Below, piece by piece: positions 44,800 through 53,809 of a stretch of DNA of 64,000 bases. A model generated the notes under the pieces. The model had not been told where the DNA came from. It saw only the letters and a program-made list of their open reading frames with translations, and did no database searches. The first letter of the stretch is position 1. Every line of letters begins with the position of its first letter. The position numbers and the translations under genes were made by a program. The stretch is from Chitinivibrionales bacterium (lineage in GTDB: Bacteria > Fibrobacterota > Chitinivibrionia > Chitinivibrionales > WJKA01): positions 1 to 64,000 of the forward strand of contig WJLZ01000004.1 of assembly GCA_014728215.1 (NCBI GenBank), read 5' to 3'.

Positions 44800-45047
44800 G
44801 GATCTTCCTTTATTATAAGTCTAAGTCAAGTAAATGACAATATAGGTAATGGCAGGAAATGACACTAAAGGCAACGTTAATATTTTTATGTAAAAGAATT
44901 TTTCCTGTAGTTTTTTTGGGGCCCGGAGAAGATTGTTCTCAGCACGTGCCCAACGAATCTGGGCAGAATAATAAGAGATGAAAGATAACGAGAAAGGTTA
45001 CGATAGATGATGAAGCGAGGCTAATATCTCCGGATACTTTTTGAACC
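44800..45047. other. Gene-free region upstream of the metallopeptidase
   Basis: About 250 bp. TGCCCA/TGGGCA (44947-44965) is a small inverted repeat with a 7-nt loop. Nothing else is recognisable with confidence. Confidence 0.4.
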
Positions 45048-45848
45048 TTACTTCAAGAACAGAGTTCCCAGCGAATCGAAATAGGCTTTGATTGAGAACC
45101 GATATTCTTCGGGGAAATTCCCTTCGAGCGCTTTTTTTCTCAGCTTATAGAAGGTGTCGGCATTGCGGGCGGAAGAGAAATCGTCGGGAGTGAAATCGGT
45201 GGAGTATATTGTTTTGGCCGAGTAGGATTTTTTCTCTTTTTTCCCCTGGCCTTCCTTATGCATCGAGAGGGTGGACTGGATCATGCGAACGAGGAACCGG
45301 TCCTGGCGGTCTTTGATCTGCTGCGATGGATTTTCGAGCATCCGGGCAAGCCGTCGTGCTTCGTTCTCCAGCTCTTTGACCCTTTTATGCAGGTCCTTAC
45401 CGGATTCCTTGCCGTACGTATCGGCAAGTTCTTTCAGTTTATCGGCAATAGCCCTTTGCGCTTCCCGTGCGGCATTGCGCTGGTTGATAGTCGATTGCCC
45501 TTGTCCGCCCTTTTTAAAACCGCCCGAAGATTTACCTTCAAGCATTTGACGGAGCAGTTCTCCGGTTGCGGCATTGACCATGGCCTGTTTTCCGGAAAGT
45601 TTCCGCAAACCGCACATCATGCCTTGTCCGCTGCCGCTTTGCATCGACTGCATACCTTTGGAACTGCTCAGGAGAGTCTGGGCAAGATTGTTAAGGGCGG
45701 TATGGCTCTGTTTCATTGCCATGCCCGGGCGGAAACCTTTCATAGCTTTGATTGTATTATCAAGGGTTGCCAGGGTCCGGTCATAGCTTCGGGCAATATG
45801 CTGCAGAGCGGCCGGCGGAGCCATGGAAAGGCTGTCGAGTTTTGTCAT
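45048..45848 (-). CDS. C-terminal half of a split DUF4175-like protein
   Basis: A 266-residue, highly charged protein, mostly helical. It is in the same reading frame as the 826-residue gene before it and is separated from it by a single TAA and two codons. The ATG has only a weak ribosome-binding sequence (AGAGG about 15 nt upstream). Full-length DUF4175-type proteins have a similar Gln/Ser/Met-rich helical tail, so this is best read as its detached C-terminal half. Segments such as GKDLHKRVKELENEARRLARMLENP are coiled-coil-like. Either reinitiation, readthrough or a recent nonsense change would explain it. Confidence 0.6.
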   Translation of the reverse strand: MTKLDSLSMAPPAALQHIARSYDRTLATLDNTIKAMKGFRPGMAMKQSHTALNNLAQTLLSSSKGMQSMQSGSGQGMMCGLRKLSGKQAMVNAATGELLRQMLEGKSSGGFKKGGQGQSTINQRNAAREAQRAIADKLKELADTYGKESGKDLHKRVKELENEARRLARMLENPSQQIKDRQDRFLVRMIQSTLSMHKEGQGKKEKKSYSAKTIYSTDFTPDDFSSARNADTFYKLRKKALEGNFPEEYRFSIKAYFDSLGTLFLK

Positions 45849-45854
45849 GCTTTT

Positions 45855-48335
45855 TTACAGCGCCTCTTTTACCGCCTGTTGCGTTTTTGCATTGCGACTG
45901 ATCCGGGCAGGATCGGTGGACATGGTAGTCGATTGCCGTTCCCTGTAGATCTCGTTTTCCCATTCCGCAAGGTTCAGGGCGTCCTTTGCCATGTCCAGAA
46001 GGATCCCCTTTTCTTTTTCCATCCGGGCCATCATGTTGCTGCTGAGCATCGACTGCAGCTCCTCGGAGAGCGAGAGGAGAGATCCACTCATGCGATTCAT
46101 CGATGAACGTGAAGGCGTCGCATTTTCGGATAATTGATTTTTCAGCGATTTCGCCTCCTCTTTTATCTGTTCCAGAGAAGGGATATTTTTCAGTGAGAAC
46201 AGAGAATCGGCGCCCTTTTCCATCGAACGATTGTCGAGTTGCCGGGCAAAGGATTTTGTACGCTGCAAAAGATTTTTCTGGCGTTCCGCAGCGTTTTTTT
46301 CAGATTCGGATTTCGCTGCAAGCATCTGTTGTTCCTGCGCCAGTTTTTTCGCCTGCGCAGCGAGTGACGCCAGCTCCTGATCCCGTCTCAGCATTTCCAG
46401 GTATTTGAGTGTGTTGTCAAGACGTTCCTGAAGTTCCGGCAAAAGCCGCTGCGCTTTTTGAAGCGCTTCTTTCATGTCTTTCCAGGTGATTTCCTCATTC
46501 TCTTCGGGCGGTTTGAAAAGAACGCTGTCGCCGTATTCCCGGACAAGCTCCTCGAGCGTCTTTCGCACTTCATCCATTTTGTTAAGAAGGTCATCACCGA
46601 GCAACTCCTCTTCTTTCAACTGCTTCACGGCCTCTTTAAACGACTCGAGCGCCTTGTTCAGCGAATCTTTCTGGGATTTCATCTCCGACGCAAGATCTTT
46701 GATAATCTCCTTTTCTTCCCAGCTCAGATGGTTTTTCCGTTTCGCTGATTTGATAAGATCGGAGAGCATCTCCTGCGTGTTGTGCTGCTCGTCTTTAACA
46801 TCCGATAGTTTTTCATCGGCGTATGATTCTTTTTCTGCAATCTTGCGATGAATCTCACGGAAATCGGGAAGGCGAAACCAGAATGTATCGCTGACGGCGG
46901 TCTGTTTTTTACCAAAAGGCTTATTATCCCGGATTGTTGCCCAGTAAAAGACTGTATCACCCGGATAGAGCGACAGATTTTTTAAATCCCAGACCATCTG
47001 CTTTCGGACAAGTTTTTTCCGGGAGCCGGAAATCGAGAGGTTTTCAGTGACCACCGAATCGAGGGGCATCGAGTTTTTCCGCCACTTGAGCGCAAGCCTT
47101 TTTACCCCGATATCATCGATGCCTTCAACCAGCAGTGTTTCGATCTGTGCGGTGGAGAGGACTTTGGGTGCCTGGGGCCTGAGGATGTTGACTACCGGAG
47201 GAAGATCGGGGATTGTTTCGATATAGAACCAGGGAAGAGAATCGGCTTTCTGACCGAAGGTATCGGCCAGGGCAAAGGAATACCGTATCCCCCGGCTTAC
47301 CGGAATGGTTTCGTGCGCGGTCTTTTCCTCTATTTCGAATTCGACATGGCTGCTGTCCTCCATGATGAGCGCAGCGCTTTTAAGGGGGGTACCCGAACCG
47401 ACGGTAAATTGAGCGCGGCTGCCCGCATAGGCGGCAAAACTTCCTTCCCCTTCATCCAGTATTTTCTTTGCAAGACCGGTGTATGACGGCGGTGTAACGG
47501 TTACCTGCAAAAGATAGAGAAAGGGCGGGGGCACAACGGTAATCGTGTCCCGGTTGATTCTGGACCCGCCAAGACTGAAGGAGTAATAAATCGTACCGGG
47601 AAAATCGGTGATTGTAAAGGAAAAGGCGCCGGTCGAATCGGCTCTCAGAAGGCGGCGTTTGAGAAGTGAACCTTCCGATGAGTAGATCGACAGGCCGCAG
47701 GAGGGGAAACTGTTGCTGTTGGGAAGACATGCAACGGTAACCGGGGTATTTGCAGGAATCGAAATACTTCCGGGGGAAACGGTCACCGCCTTTGCCTGAT
47801 TACCGGAAAATGGGAGATCCCAGAACGTGTAGAGTCCCGGTGCCGAAAACAGTGACACCCCTGCAAAACAGAGCAGTGCAAGGAGTGCAAAAAGAAGGGG
47901 ACGAAACGGTATGAGCCCCTTCAGTTGTCGGGGATATTTTTCCAGGTCGGCTGCTGCCTTTCGAATGACCTCATTCCGGAGGTTCTCCGAATCGTAGGGT
48001 GAACTCCCGGACATCTGGCCGGCTATTGAAAGAAGCATGTGCGGCATCCCTGCTTCACGTTCGATCCGTTCCGCGGTTTCTTTAAAGGACGGCACATGGA
48101 TAACAAAGCTGTCGAGAGAGAGATAAAGAACCGACAGAACCCAGAAAAGGAGTGTCAGGTCCCAGAGGAGTGGAAGAATTGTCCAGGGGAAAAAAACAAA
48201 AAAGACCTGGAACAGGGCAAGCAGCAGAAAGCAGAGACCGGAGAATGGTGCGATCCGGTTGACTGCCCGCGAGAGCATAAGCCTGCGGCGGTGCCGGGCA
48301 ATAAAAGAATGGAGGGTTGAAAAGTTGTTGTTCAC
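45855..48335 (-). CDS. DUF4175-like membrane protein, N-terminal part
   Basis: An 826-residue protein with two or more membrane helices in the first 160 residues. A periplasmic Ig-like/beta region (about 200-480, with FSFSLGGSRINRDTITVV) follows, then a long coiled coil (about 500-800, many KxxLxxE heptads). The layout is that of DUF4175 proteins found near BatA/MoxR-type genes. The GTG start at 48335 overlaps the stop of the DUF4159 gene in a GTGA arrangement. It ends at a TAA, after which the frame continues into the next gene (45048-45848) without shift. The role is unknown; cell-envelope function is inferred. Confidence 0.68.
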   Translation of the reverse strand: MNNNFSTLHSFIARHRRRLMLSRAVNRIAPFSGLCFLLLALFQVFFVFFPWTILPLLWDLTLLFWVLSVLYLSLDSFVIHVPSFKETAERIEREAGMPHMLLSIAGQMSGSSPYDSENLRNEVIRKAAADLEKYPRQLKGLIPFRPLLFALLALLCFAGVSLFSAPGLYTFWDLPFSGNQAKAVTVSPGSISIPANTPVTVACLPNSNSFPSCGLSIYSSEGSLLKRRLLRADSTGAFSFTITDFPGTIYYSFSLGGSRINRDTITVVPPPFLYLLQVTVTPPSYTGLAKKILDEGEGSFAAYAGSRAQFTVGSGTPLKSAALIMEDSSHVEFEIEEKTAHETIPVSRGIRYSFALADTFGQKADSLPWFYIETIPDLPPVVNILRPQAPKVLSTAQIETLLVEGIDDIGVKRLALKWRKNSMPLDSVVTENLSISGSRKKLVRKQMVWDLKNLSLYPGDTVFYWATIRDNKPFGKKQTAVSDTFWFRLPDFREIHRKIAEKESYADEKLSDVKDEQHNTQEMLSDLIKSAKRKNHLSWEEKEIIKDLASEMKSQKDSLNKALESFKEAVKQLKEEELLGDDLLNKMDEVRKTLEELVREYGDSVLFKPPEENEEITWKDMKEALQKAQRLLPELQERLDNTLKYLEMLRRDQELASLAAQAKKLAQEQQMLAAKSESEKNAAERQKNLLQRTKSFARQLDNRSMEKGADSLFSLKNIPSLEQIKEEAKSLKNQLSENATPSRSSMNRMSGSLLSLSEELQSMLSSNMMARMEKEKGILLDMAKDALNLAEWENEIYRERQSTTMSTDPARISRNAKTQQAVKEAL

Positions 48336-49003
48336 TGTTCAAAAAACCAGATGATAACATTCGTGCCCATTTTCAGGGCCAGTTCGTGAAGGGCGGGGCC
48401 GTCGTTATGTACTTTCAGATCTTCCATTCCATCGCCGATATCGGAGCTGTAGGTATAGTATATCAGCATCCTGTCTTCCACGAAAATACCGAACCCCTGC
48501 GCCGGTTCACCGTCATGCTCGTGGATTTTGGGGAGGCCGGGAAGATTGAACCTGCTTGAATATATCGGATGATCGGACGGTATTCTGACCAGCGGGTTGT
48601 CGGGAAAGAGTGCCGCCAGCTCCCGCCGTAATGATTTATCCATCCCGTAATTGTCGTCGGCCCACAAAAAACCACCTCCCATAAGGTACTTGCGCAGGCG
48701 AAGTTTTTCCCGGTGGGTGAAATGAACATTGCCGTGGCCGGTCATATAGAGAAAAGGAAAATGGAACAGATGTTCGCTCATAATTTCCACTGTTGCCGAT
48801 GTATCGCAGAGGGGGGCGGAAGAATGTTTTTTTATGTACGAAATAAGATTGGGCAGTGATGATGGATTTGCATACCAGTCGCCGCCCCCGCCGTATTTCA
48901 GCCGGGCAACTGTCAATTCACATCCTTTCTCACAGAAACCGGCGCCCAGGGTTCCGATAACAATCAGGGCTGCAATGATGCTCTGTCCGCGTGTATTCAT
49001 CAT
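48332..49003 (-). CDS. DUF4159 domain protein, exported
   Basis: A 223-residue protein. The ATG at 49003 (AAGGA upstream) opens a signal peptide; a GTG four codons earlier and an ATG one codon later are alternatives. It carries the DUF4159 pattern: VARLKYGGGGDWYANPSSLPNLISYI, HFPFLYMTGHGNVHFTHREKLRLRKYLMGGGFLWADD, and PLVRIPSDHPIYSSRFNLP. The fold resembles a glutamine-amidotransferase-like flavodoxin layout but lacks obvious catalytic residues. It is translationally coupled to the DUF4175-like gene. DUF4159 and DUF4175 genes often co-occur near BatA/VWA genes, which are not in this window. Confidence 0.8.
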   Translation of the reverse strand: MMNTRGQSIIAALIVIGTLGAGFCEKGCELTVARLKYGGGGDWYANPSSLPNLISYIKKHSSAPLCDTSATVEIMSEHLFHFPFLYMTGHGNVHFTHREKLRLRKYLMGGGFLWADDNYGMDKSLRRELAALFPDNPLVRIPSDHPIYSSRFNLPGLPKIHEHDGEPAQGFGIFVEDRMLIYYTYSSDIGDGMEDLKVHNDGPALHELALKMGTNVIIWFFEQ

Positions 49004-49054
49004 GGATTCCTTCACAAGCCGTTTTATAAAAAATAATACACTAGCGAAAAAAAA

Positions 49055-49843
49055 TTATTTTTTCCACGCGGTTTTTCTTTTGAAGGCATCAAAGAGTACG
49101 CTGTTCGATGCGATAACACCGGATGAATCGAGCCGGAGTTCCGTTCCCTGGGAGGAGACACACTCCCCGCCGGCCTGCTTTACGATATGTGCGCCCCCGG
49201 CAAAATCCCAGGTATGAAGGGAGTATTCAAAGTATGCATCAAGACGTCCGCAGGCTACCCAGCAGAGATCAAGCGCTGCACTTCCCATTCGGCGAAAAGC
49301 CCGAATGTCATTTTTCAGAAGCATTTTCACGATATCACAGGTTTTTTCAACCGGCTCGCCACGATCGGTAGAAAAACCGGTAGCGACAACCGCCCCCTTA
49401 AGAGTTTCGGTTGTGGTCACCCGGATCGGTTTTTCGTTCAGGTATGCCCCTCCCGAATCGGCATAAAACATTTCATCGCGTACCGGATCATAAACAACAC
49501 CGGCTTTAAGCACTCCCTTTTCGGCATAGGCTACGGAAACTCCGAAATGAGGAATGCCGCCGATATAATTATTGGTCCCATCCAGAGGGTCGATTATCCA
49601 CAAATGGTCCGAATCATAGTCCTGCTCCCGGGTATCTTCTTCATTGAGGAATTGATGAGAAGGAAACTGCTCCTTGATAATCCCGGTAATTTTTTCCTGT
49701 GCGTCGATATCGGCCTGCGTCACGGGATCATTGAGATCCTTGTAATGTACCTGTGCCTTGTTGAACAAAGACAGGATAACCGAACCGGCTTCAGTTGCAG
49801 CATAACGGGCAGTAGTAATTATTTTTTTCAGGTCCTTTGTCAT
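49055..49843 (-). CDS. Inositol monophosphatase family protein (SuhB-like)
   Basis: A 262-residue Mg-dependent phosphatase of the IMPase family. The metal ligands are in EEDTREQDYDSDHLWIIDPLDGTNNYIGG, the signature D-P-x-D-G-T, and a C-terminal HTWDFAGGAHIVKQAGG. It could hydrolyse inositol-1-phosphate or related substrates; SuhB-type members also have roles in transcription. I start it at the ATG at 49843; a GTG start 17 codons earlier gives an implausible N-terminus. It precedes the DUF4159 gene on the minus strand by 51 bp. Confidence 0.88.
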   Translation of the reverse strand: MTKDLKKIITTARYAATEAGSVILSLFNKAQVHYKDLNDPVTQADIDAQEKITGIIKEQFPSHQFLNEEDTREQDYDSDHLWIIDPLDGTNNYIGGIPHFGVSVAYAEKGVLKAGVVYDPVRDEMFYADSGGAYLNEKPIRVTTTETLKGAVVATGFSTDRGEPVEKTCDIVKMLLKNDIRAFRRMGSAALDLCWVACGRLDAYFEYSLHTWDFAGGAHIVKQAGGECVSSQGTELRLDSSGVIASNSVLFDAFKRKTAWKK

Positions 49844-49999
49844 TGGCAGGAGACTCCCGATTGATGATGGAATAGTGTAAAATAGCTTACGCACGACTTA
49901 ATGCTTGGTATTAGACTATGGTCTTTTCTTATTTTTATAGTTATTATAGCTCGCGAGTCTTTCGATAGCCGGGCATACATCAAACAGAATGTATCTTAT
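49844..49999. other. Divergent intergenic region
   Basis: A 156-bp region between the inositol monophosphatase and maf starts. No promoter stands out; TTATTATAG-like sequences are present. An in-frame plus-strand extension into this region (from 49901) would give maf an odd hydrophobic N-terminus and is not accepted. Confidence 0.4.
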
Positions 50000-50620
50000 A
50001 TGAGTGTATGGAACCTCGGGGATATCAAAATAATTCTGGCATCCCAGTCGCCGAGGCGAAAACAAATCCTTGAACAAATGGGCCTTGAGTTCGAAATCAT
50101 TGTGCCTGTAATTCCGAATGAAGAAGAAGAGTATATTGTTCTGGACGATGTTGGAGGTTCACTGCAGCGACTTGCCGATGCAAAGGCGACATCGGTATCA
50201 CATGCCAATCCTTCTGCCCTGGTACTGGGCGCAGATACGGTGGTCGTGATAAACGGCGAGGTTCTGGGCAAGCCGCGTAGCGCCGATGATGCGGCTCGAA
50301 TGCTTATGCGGTTGGCCGGAAGAATGCATTATGTGTATACCGCCATCGCGGCACGATGTGAAAAAATTAATTTTAATTGTACAGCGCTGGCTGAAACAAA
50401 GGTATTTTTTAGAAATATATCAAAAGAAGATCTGGAATATTATCTTGCGTACGAGCACTATATGGATAAAGCCGGTGCATATGCAATTCAGGGAAAGGCA
50501 ATGGCATTTGTGGATAAGATAGAAGGTTGCTTTTATAATGTTATGGGCCTTCCGGTAAAAGAAACAATTAATTTAATCGAAGAATTTATGCTACGGAAAG
50601 GGGTTCGTGATGTCGGATAA
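50000..50620 (+). CDS. maf: Maf family nucleoside triphosphate pyrophosphatase
   Basis: A 206-residue nucleotide-hydrolysing house-cleaning enzyme that acts on non-canonical or specific (d)NTPs. The signature IILASQSPRRKQILEQMGL lies near residue 10. LGADTVVVINGEVLGKPRSADDA and the GRMHYVYTAIAA segment follow. The upstream frame extends to 49901, but the ATG at 50000 fits the family start; the ribosome-binding site is weak. It overlaps the RodZ-like gene by 11 bp. Confidence 0.88.
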   Translation: MSVWNLGDIKIILASQSPRRKQILEQMGLEFEIIVPVIPNEEEEYIVLDDVGGSLQRLADAKATSVSHANPSALVLGADTVVVINGEVLGKPRSADDAARMLMRLAGRMHYVYTAIAARCEKINFNCTALAETKVFFRNISKEDLEYYLAYEHYMDKAGAYAIQGKAMAFVDKIEGCFYNVMGLPVKETINLIEEFMLRKGVRDVG

Positions 50621-51572
50621 TCCTGAAAGCCCCATGAACAATATGGAACAAAACTCAAAAGAAGGCCCGAAGCAGGATTCGGTAGGTGATATCCTCAGGA
50701 AAGAGCGAATTACCAAACGAATTACGATCGAGACAATTGCGCGGGATCTGAAACTCAACGTCAAGTATATCAAAGCGATGGAGTCGAACGACTATGACGC
50801 TCTTCCCGCCGACCCTTATGTACGGGTATACCTGAAATCGTTGTCGAAGTATCTCATGCTCGATTCCGATAAAATCCTGCAGCAGTACTACAATGAACGG
50901 GGTATTCCACCCGAGAGCTATACCAGAGATACGGCAACCAAACTCGATCTGACAAAAGAAGATCCGCCAAAATCGGGTTCTCGATGGATTGCTGTTATCG
51001 TTGTGGTTGCCGTTATTGCTGTTATTGTTTTTGTTGCAAACCGGATGGGATGGGTTCCCACCCCCGGTCCGGGAAGCAGCGCCGTCACCGCTCCTGCAGA
51101 TTCCACCGAAGCTGTTTTCGAAGAAGATACGACGGGGGATGCTCCGGCGGTCGCCGATACAGCCGGTGAGTCGATAGAAGAAGATGAGAATGGTGAAACG
51201 GATGAAAGCGATGAAACGGCCCTCACTGTCGACAGTGCCGATACAGCAGAAAGTGAAGAGTCCGAAGCTGAAAACAGAACAACAAAAAGTTTTTTAGTGA
51301 AAATTAAAAGGGACTCCTCCTGGATACATGTTTTTGCCGATGGTGAATCATGGAAAAATACACTGTATAAAAATCAGGTAAGAAAATTCACCTTCCAGGA
51401 CAGCCTCAATATCACTGTGGGTAACAATGAAGTCGTTCAGTATTATCTCAATGGGAAACGGCTGAAAAAACCTTCCGACAATTCGGTAGTGGCCTTCAAA
51501 ATCGGTCCCTCGAGCAACGTGGAAAACTGGAGTTTGTCTAAATGGAACAAGGTATTTAAAGGCCGCCGGTGA
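50610..51572 (+). CDS. RodZ-like helix-turn-helix membrane protein
   Basis: A 320-residue protein with the RodZ layout. An N-terminal HTH_25 domain (about 20-90: VGDILRKERITKRITIETIARDL) is followed by one transmembrane helix (about 125-147, WIAVIVVVAVIAVIVFVANRMGW). A long acidic, Ser/Thr/Asp/Glu-rich periplasmic linker (about 155-215) leads to a C-terminal DUF4115-like beta domain (FLVKIKRDSSWIHVFADGES). RodZ links MreB to the membrane and maintains cell shape. I start at the ATG at 50610; a GTG one codon earlier is possible. It overlaps maf. Confidence 0.8.
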   Translation: MSDNPESPMNNMEQNSKEGPKQDSVGDILRKERITKRITIETIARDLKLNVKYIKAMESNDYDALPADPYVRVYLKSLSKYLMLDSDKILQQYYNERGIPPESYTRDTATKLDLTKEDPPKSGSRWIAVIVVVAVIAVIVFVANRMGWVPTPGPGSSAVTAPADSTEAVFEEDTTGDAPAVADTAGESIEEDENGETDESDETALTVDSADTAESEESEAENRTTKSFLVKIKRDSSWIHVFADGESWKNTLYKNQVRKFTFQDSLNITVGNNEVVQYYLNGKRLKKPSDNSVVAFKIGPSSNVENWSLSKWNKVFKGRR

Positions 51573-51582
51573 TAAAGAACTG

Positions 51583-52344
51583 ATGTGGATCGATACACAT
51601 GCCCATCTTTCCGATCTTTCCCCCACGGCACTTCAGCAGGAGATGGCTTCACTGCCTCGCCATAAGGTAAGCGCCGTTGTTAACGCCGCAACCGATCTGA
51701 AATCTGCCGAAACGATTATCGAGCAATGCACCGGATATTCTTCACTGTACGGAACCGTGGGAATTTCTCCATTCGATGTCATGACGTTACCCGAAAACTG
51801 GGAATCCCGCCTGCGTACTCTGGCCGGTAAACCATCGATTATCGGAATAGGAGAAATCGGTATCGATTCGACTAATCCACGCTATCCATCCCTTGATCGT
51901 CAGATGCCGGTTTTTGAACACCAACTGATGCTTGCAAAGGAGCTTTCGATGCCCGCGGTGATTCATTCCCGGGGTGCGGAAAAAAGAGCCGTTACTCTTT
52001 GCAAAAGCCTGGACATTCAAAAAGTGATTTTTCATTGCTTTACCGGATCCCAGGATGCACTCGGGATGCTTCTCGATGAAGGGTATTATGTTTCCTTTTC
52101 GGGAATAATCACCTTTAAAAATCAGGATGTAAAAGAGCGGGTGGTCTATGCGCCCCTCGACAGGATCTTTATCGAGACCGATACTCCCTACCTTGCTCCT
52201 GTTCCGTTCCGGGGCAAGCGAAATCGTCCGGCATGGGTCTCTCATGTAGGAAAAAAAGCGGCAGCATTAAAGAATATATCCACCGAACGGTTGGCCGAAG
52301 CACTAAAGAAAAACTTTAACGGCCTCTTTTCGGTTGAAACTTGA
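51583..52344 (+). CDS. tatD: TatD family metal-dependent hydrolase
   Basis: A 253-residue TIM-barrel hydrolase of the TatD DNase family. Metal ligands are IDTHAHLSDL at the start, GEIGID near residue 88, HSRGAE near 127, FHCFTGS near 148, and ETDTPYLAP near 202. It begins 10 bp after the RodZ-like gene. Members act on DNA 3' ends, and a role in D-aminoacyl processing has been reported for some. Confidence 0.88.
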   Translation: MWIDTHAHLSDLSPTALQQEMASLPRHKVSAVVNAATDLKSAETIIEQCTGYSSLYGTVGISPFDVMTLPENWESRLRTLAGKPSIIGIGEIGIDSTNPRYPSLDRQMPVFEHQLMLAKELSMPAVIHSRGAEKRAVTLCKSLDIQKVIFHCFTGSQDALGMLLDEGYYVSFSGIITFKNQDVKERVVYAPLDRIFIETDTPYLAPVPFRGKRNRPAWVSHVGKKAAALKNISTERLAEALKKNFNGLFSVET

Positions 52345-52401
52345 GGGTCTTCAAAAGACGCCAAAATGATCAGACCGAGTCTTTTATATTGTGTATTTTC
52401 T

Positions 52402-52429
52402 TGACGGCTTTTATTTTTGTGATATTCCA
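52402..52429 (+). promoter_or_regulatory. Promoter-like sequence upstream of the microprotein-hisC operon
   Basis: TTGACG (52402-52407) and TATTCC (52424-52429) are 16 bp apart. They lie about 75 bp before the 56-codon frame and 200 bp before hisC. The -10 is weak. Confidence 0.4.
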
Positions 52430-52505
52430 GAGTGGTGTCGCTGCGTCCTGAAAGTGCATTTGCCAGACCCGAAAGAGAGTAATCCATAACTGTAGAGGTG
52501 TACGT

Positions 52506-52676
52506 ATGTGGCTGATTTTTCTGTTTGCAGCATTGATTGGAATCCTGATTTTACTGGTCCATATCAATCTGGAACTCAACTCTCTGGACAAAGTAGTCAA
52601 CGAATTGATGGAAGCGTTAAGGAAACATTATGGAACTGAAGAAAGTTCTTCCTCTGATCAGACCGCAGGTACGTAA
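52506..52676 (+). CDS. 56-residue single-span membrane microprotein
   Basis: An ATG at 52506 (GAGG eight bases upstream) opens 56 codons ending in TAA at 52674-52676. Residues 2-21 are a strong hydrophobic helix (WLIFLFAALIGILILLVHIN), followed by a charged amphipathic segment and a Ser-rich tail. It overlaps the start of hisC by 47 bp in a different frame. It resembles no family I recognise. The hydrophobic helix followed by a plausible ribosome-binding site and stop is more than expected by chance, but coding status is unproven. Confidence 0.55.
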   Translation: MWLIFLFAALIGILILLVHINLELNSLDKVVNELMEALRKHYGTEESSSSDQTAGT

Positions 52677-53727
52677 TCTTACAGCCTATCATCTCGATCG
52701 GGTAGAATGCGACATTAAATTAAACCAGAACGAAAATCCTTTCGACTGGCCCGGGAATGTCAAAAATGAAGTTGCGGAGTTTGTTAAAGAGCGATTCTGG
52801 AACCGGTATCCTTCGTTTATCCCTGTCGATCTGAAAAAATCTATTGCAGATTATTGCGATGTCTGCTCCGAAAATATTATTGTGGGCAATGGGTCAAATG
52901 AAATGCTCCTCGTGCTGCTGCTTGCCTTAATGGAGAAAGAGACGCCCGTTATTGCCTGCCAACCAACATTCACGGTCTACAACCTGCTGGTAAACGGACT
53001 CGGTGGTACGCCTCGCACGGTTATGCTCGATGAAAATCTGCGGTACGATTGTGATGCAATCTGCAGTGCCTGTGAAGAATCTCCTGAAGCGGTGTTAATT
53101 ATCGCGTCACCCAATAATCCAACCGGAACATCGCTGAAAAAAGAGCAGCTTGAAAAGATCCTTTCGGTTCACAAAGGGTTTTTTATTCTTGATCAGGCCT
53201 ATGTCGAATTCGGCGGATTCAATGCGGTACCCCTTATCGATAAATACCCGAACTGTATTATCACCCGTACATTCTCAAAAGCTCTGGGAGCTGCAGGATT
53301 ACGGCTCGGCTACATGATCGGTAACAAAGAGGTGATCGCAGAAATCAACAAGATCAAACTGCCCTATAACATCAATTTTTTCTCGGAGAAAACCGCGCAG
53401 GTGCTTCTGGAAAACCGCAGTTATGTTACGGAAAAAGTTACCGGATTGATAGCGGAGCGGAATGATCTGTACGGTTTTTTCTCGAAATTACCTTTTGATA
53501 ATTGTTATTCATCCGATACCAATTTTATCCTGGTCAGAACAGCCGGAAAAAATGAGTTGTTTAAATACCTGAAATCAAAGGGTATTCTTGTGCGTGATGT
53601 TTCATCCTATCCCATGCTCGAAAACTGCCTGCGCATCAACATCGGTACAGCTCGCGAAAATCAGGCGCTCAAGCATGCCTGTGAGGAGTTTTTCGCGAAA
53701 AGCAAAACACCTGTTTCAGGTTCCTGA
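52630..53727 (+). CDS. hisC: Histidinol-phosphate aminotransferase
   Basis: A 365-residue class I/II aminotransferase that makes histidinol phosphate. Marks are LNQNENPFDWP near residue 31, IIVGNGSNEMLLVLL near 83, ASPNNPTGTSL near 159, and the PLP lysine Lys217 in TRTFSKALGAAGLRLGY. It lies directly ahead of hisB, which supports the histidine assignment. Related tyrosine/phenylalanine aminotransferases are less likely. Confidence 0.88.
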   Translation: MELKKVLPLIRPQVRNLTAYHLDRVECDIKLNQNENPFDWPGNVKNEVAEFVKERFWNRYPSFIPVDLKKSIADYCDVCSENIIVGNGSNEMLLVLLLALMEKETPVIACQPTFTVYNLLVNGLGGTPRTVMLDENLRYDCDAICSACEESPEAVLIIASPNNPTGTSLKKEQLEKILSVHKGFFILDQAYVEFGGFNAVPLIDKYPNCIITRTFSKALGAAGLRLGYMIGNKEVIAEINKIKLPYNINFFSEKTAQVLLENRSYVTEKVTGLIAERNDLYGFFSKLPFDNCYSSDTNFILVRTAGKNELFKYLKSKGILVRDVSSYPMLENCLRINIGTARENQALKHACEEFFAKSKTPVSGS

Positions 53728-53809
53728 GGTCCCGGTTATATTTAACCTCCTCTGTTCGAAGATAGATAGCGCAGTTGCAGATTTCGAATTTATTAAAAAG
53801 GATCAACCA

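Noticed and set aside
44812-44840. TTGTCA-17-TATAAT promoter on the minus strand ahead of the metallopeptidase
   Set aside because: It would place the transcription start about 6 nt from the start codon and inside the ribosome-binding site. Possible but not supported.
44947-44965. TGCCCA/TGGGCA inverted repeat
   Set aside because: Too short, and no T-run on either strand, so not called as a terminator.
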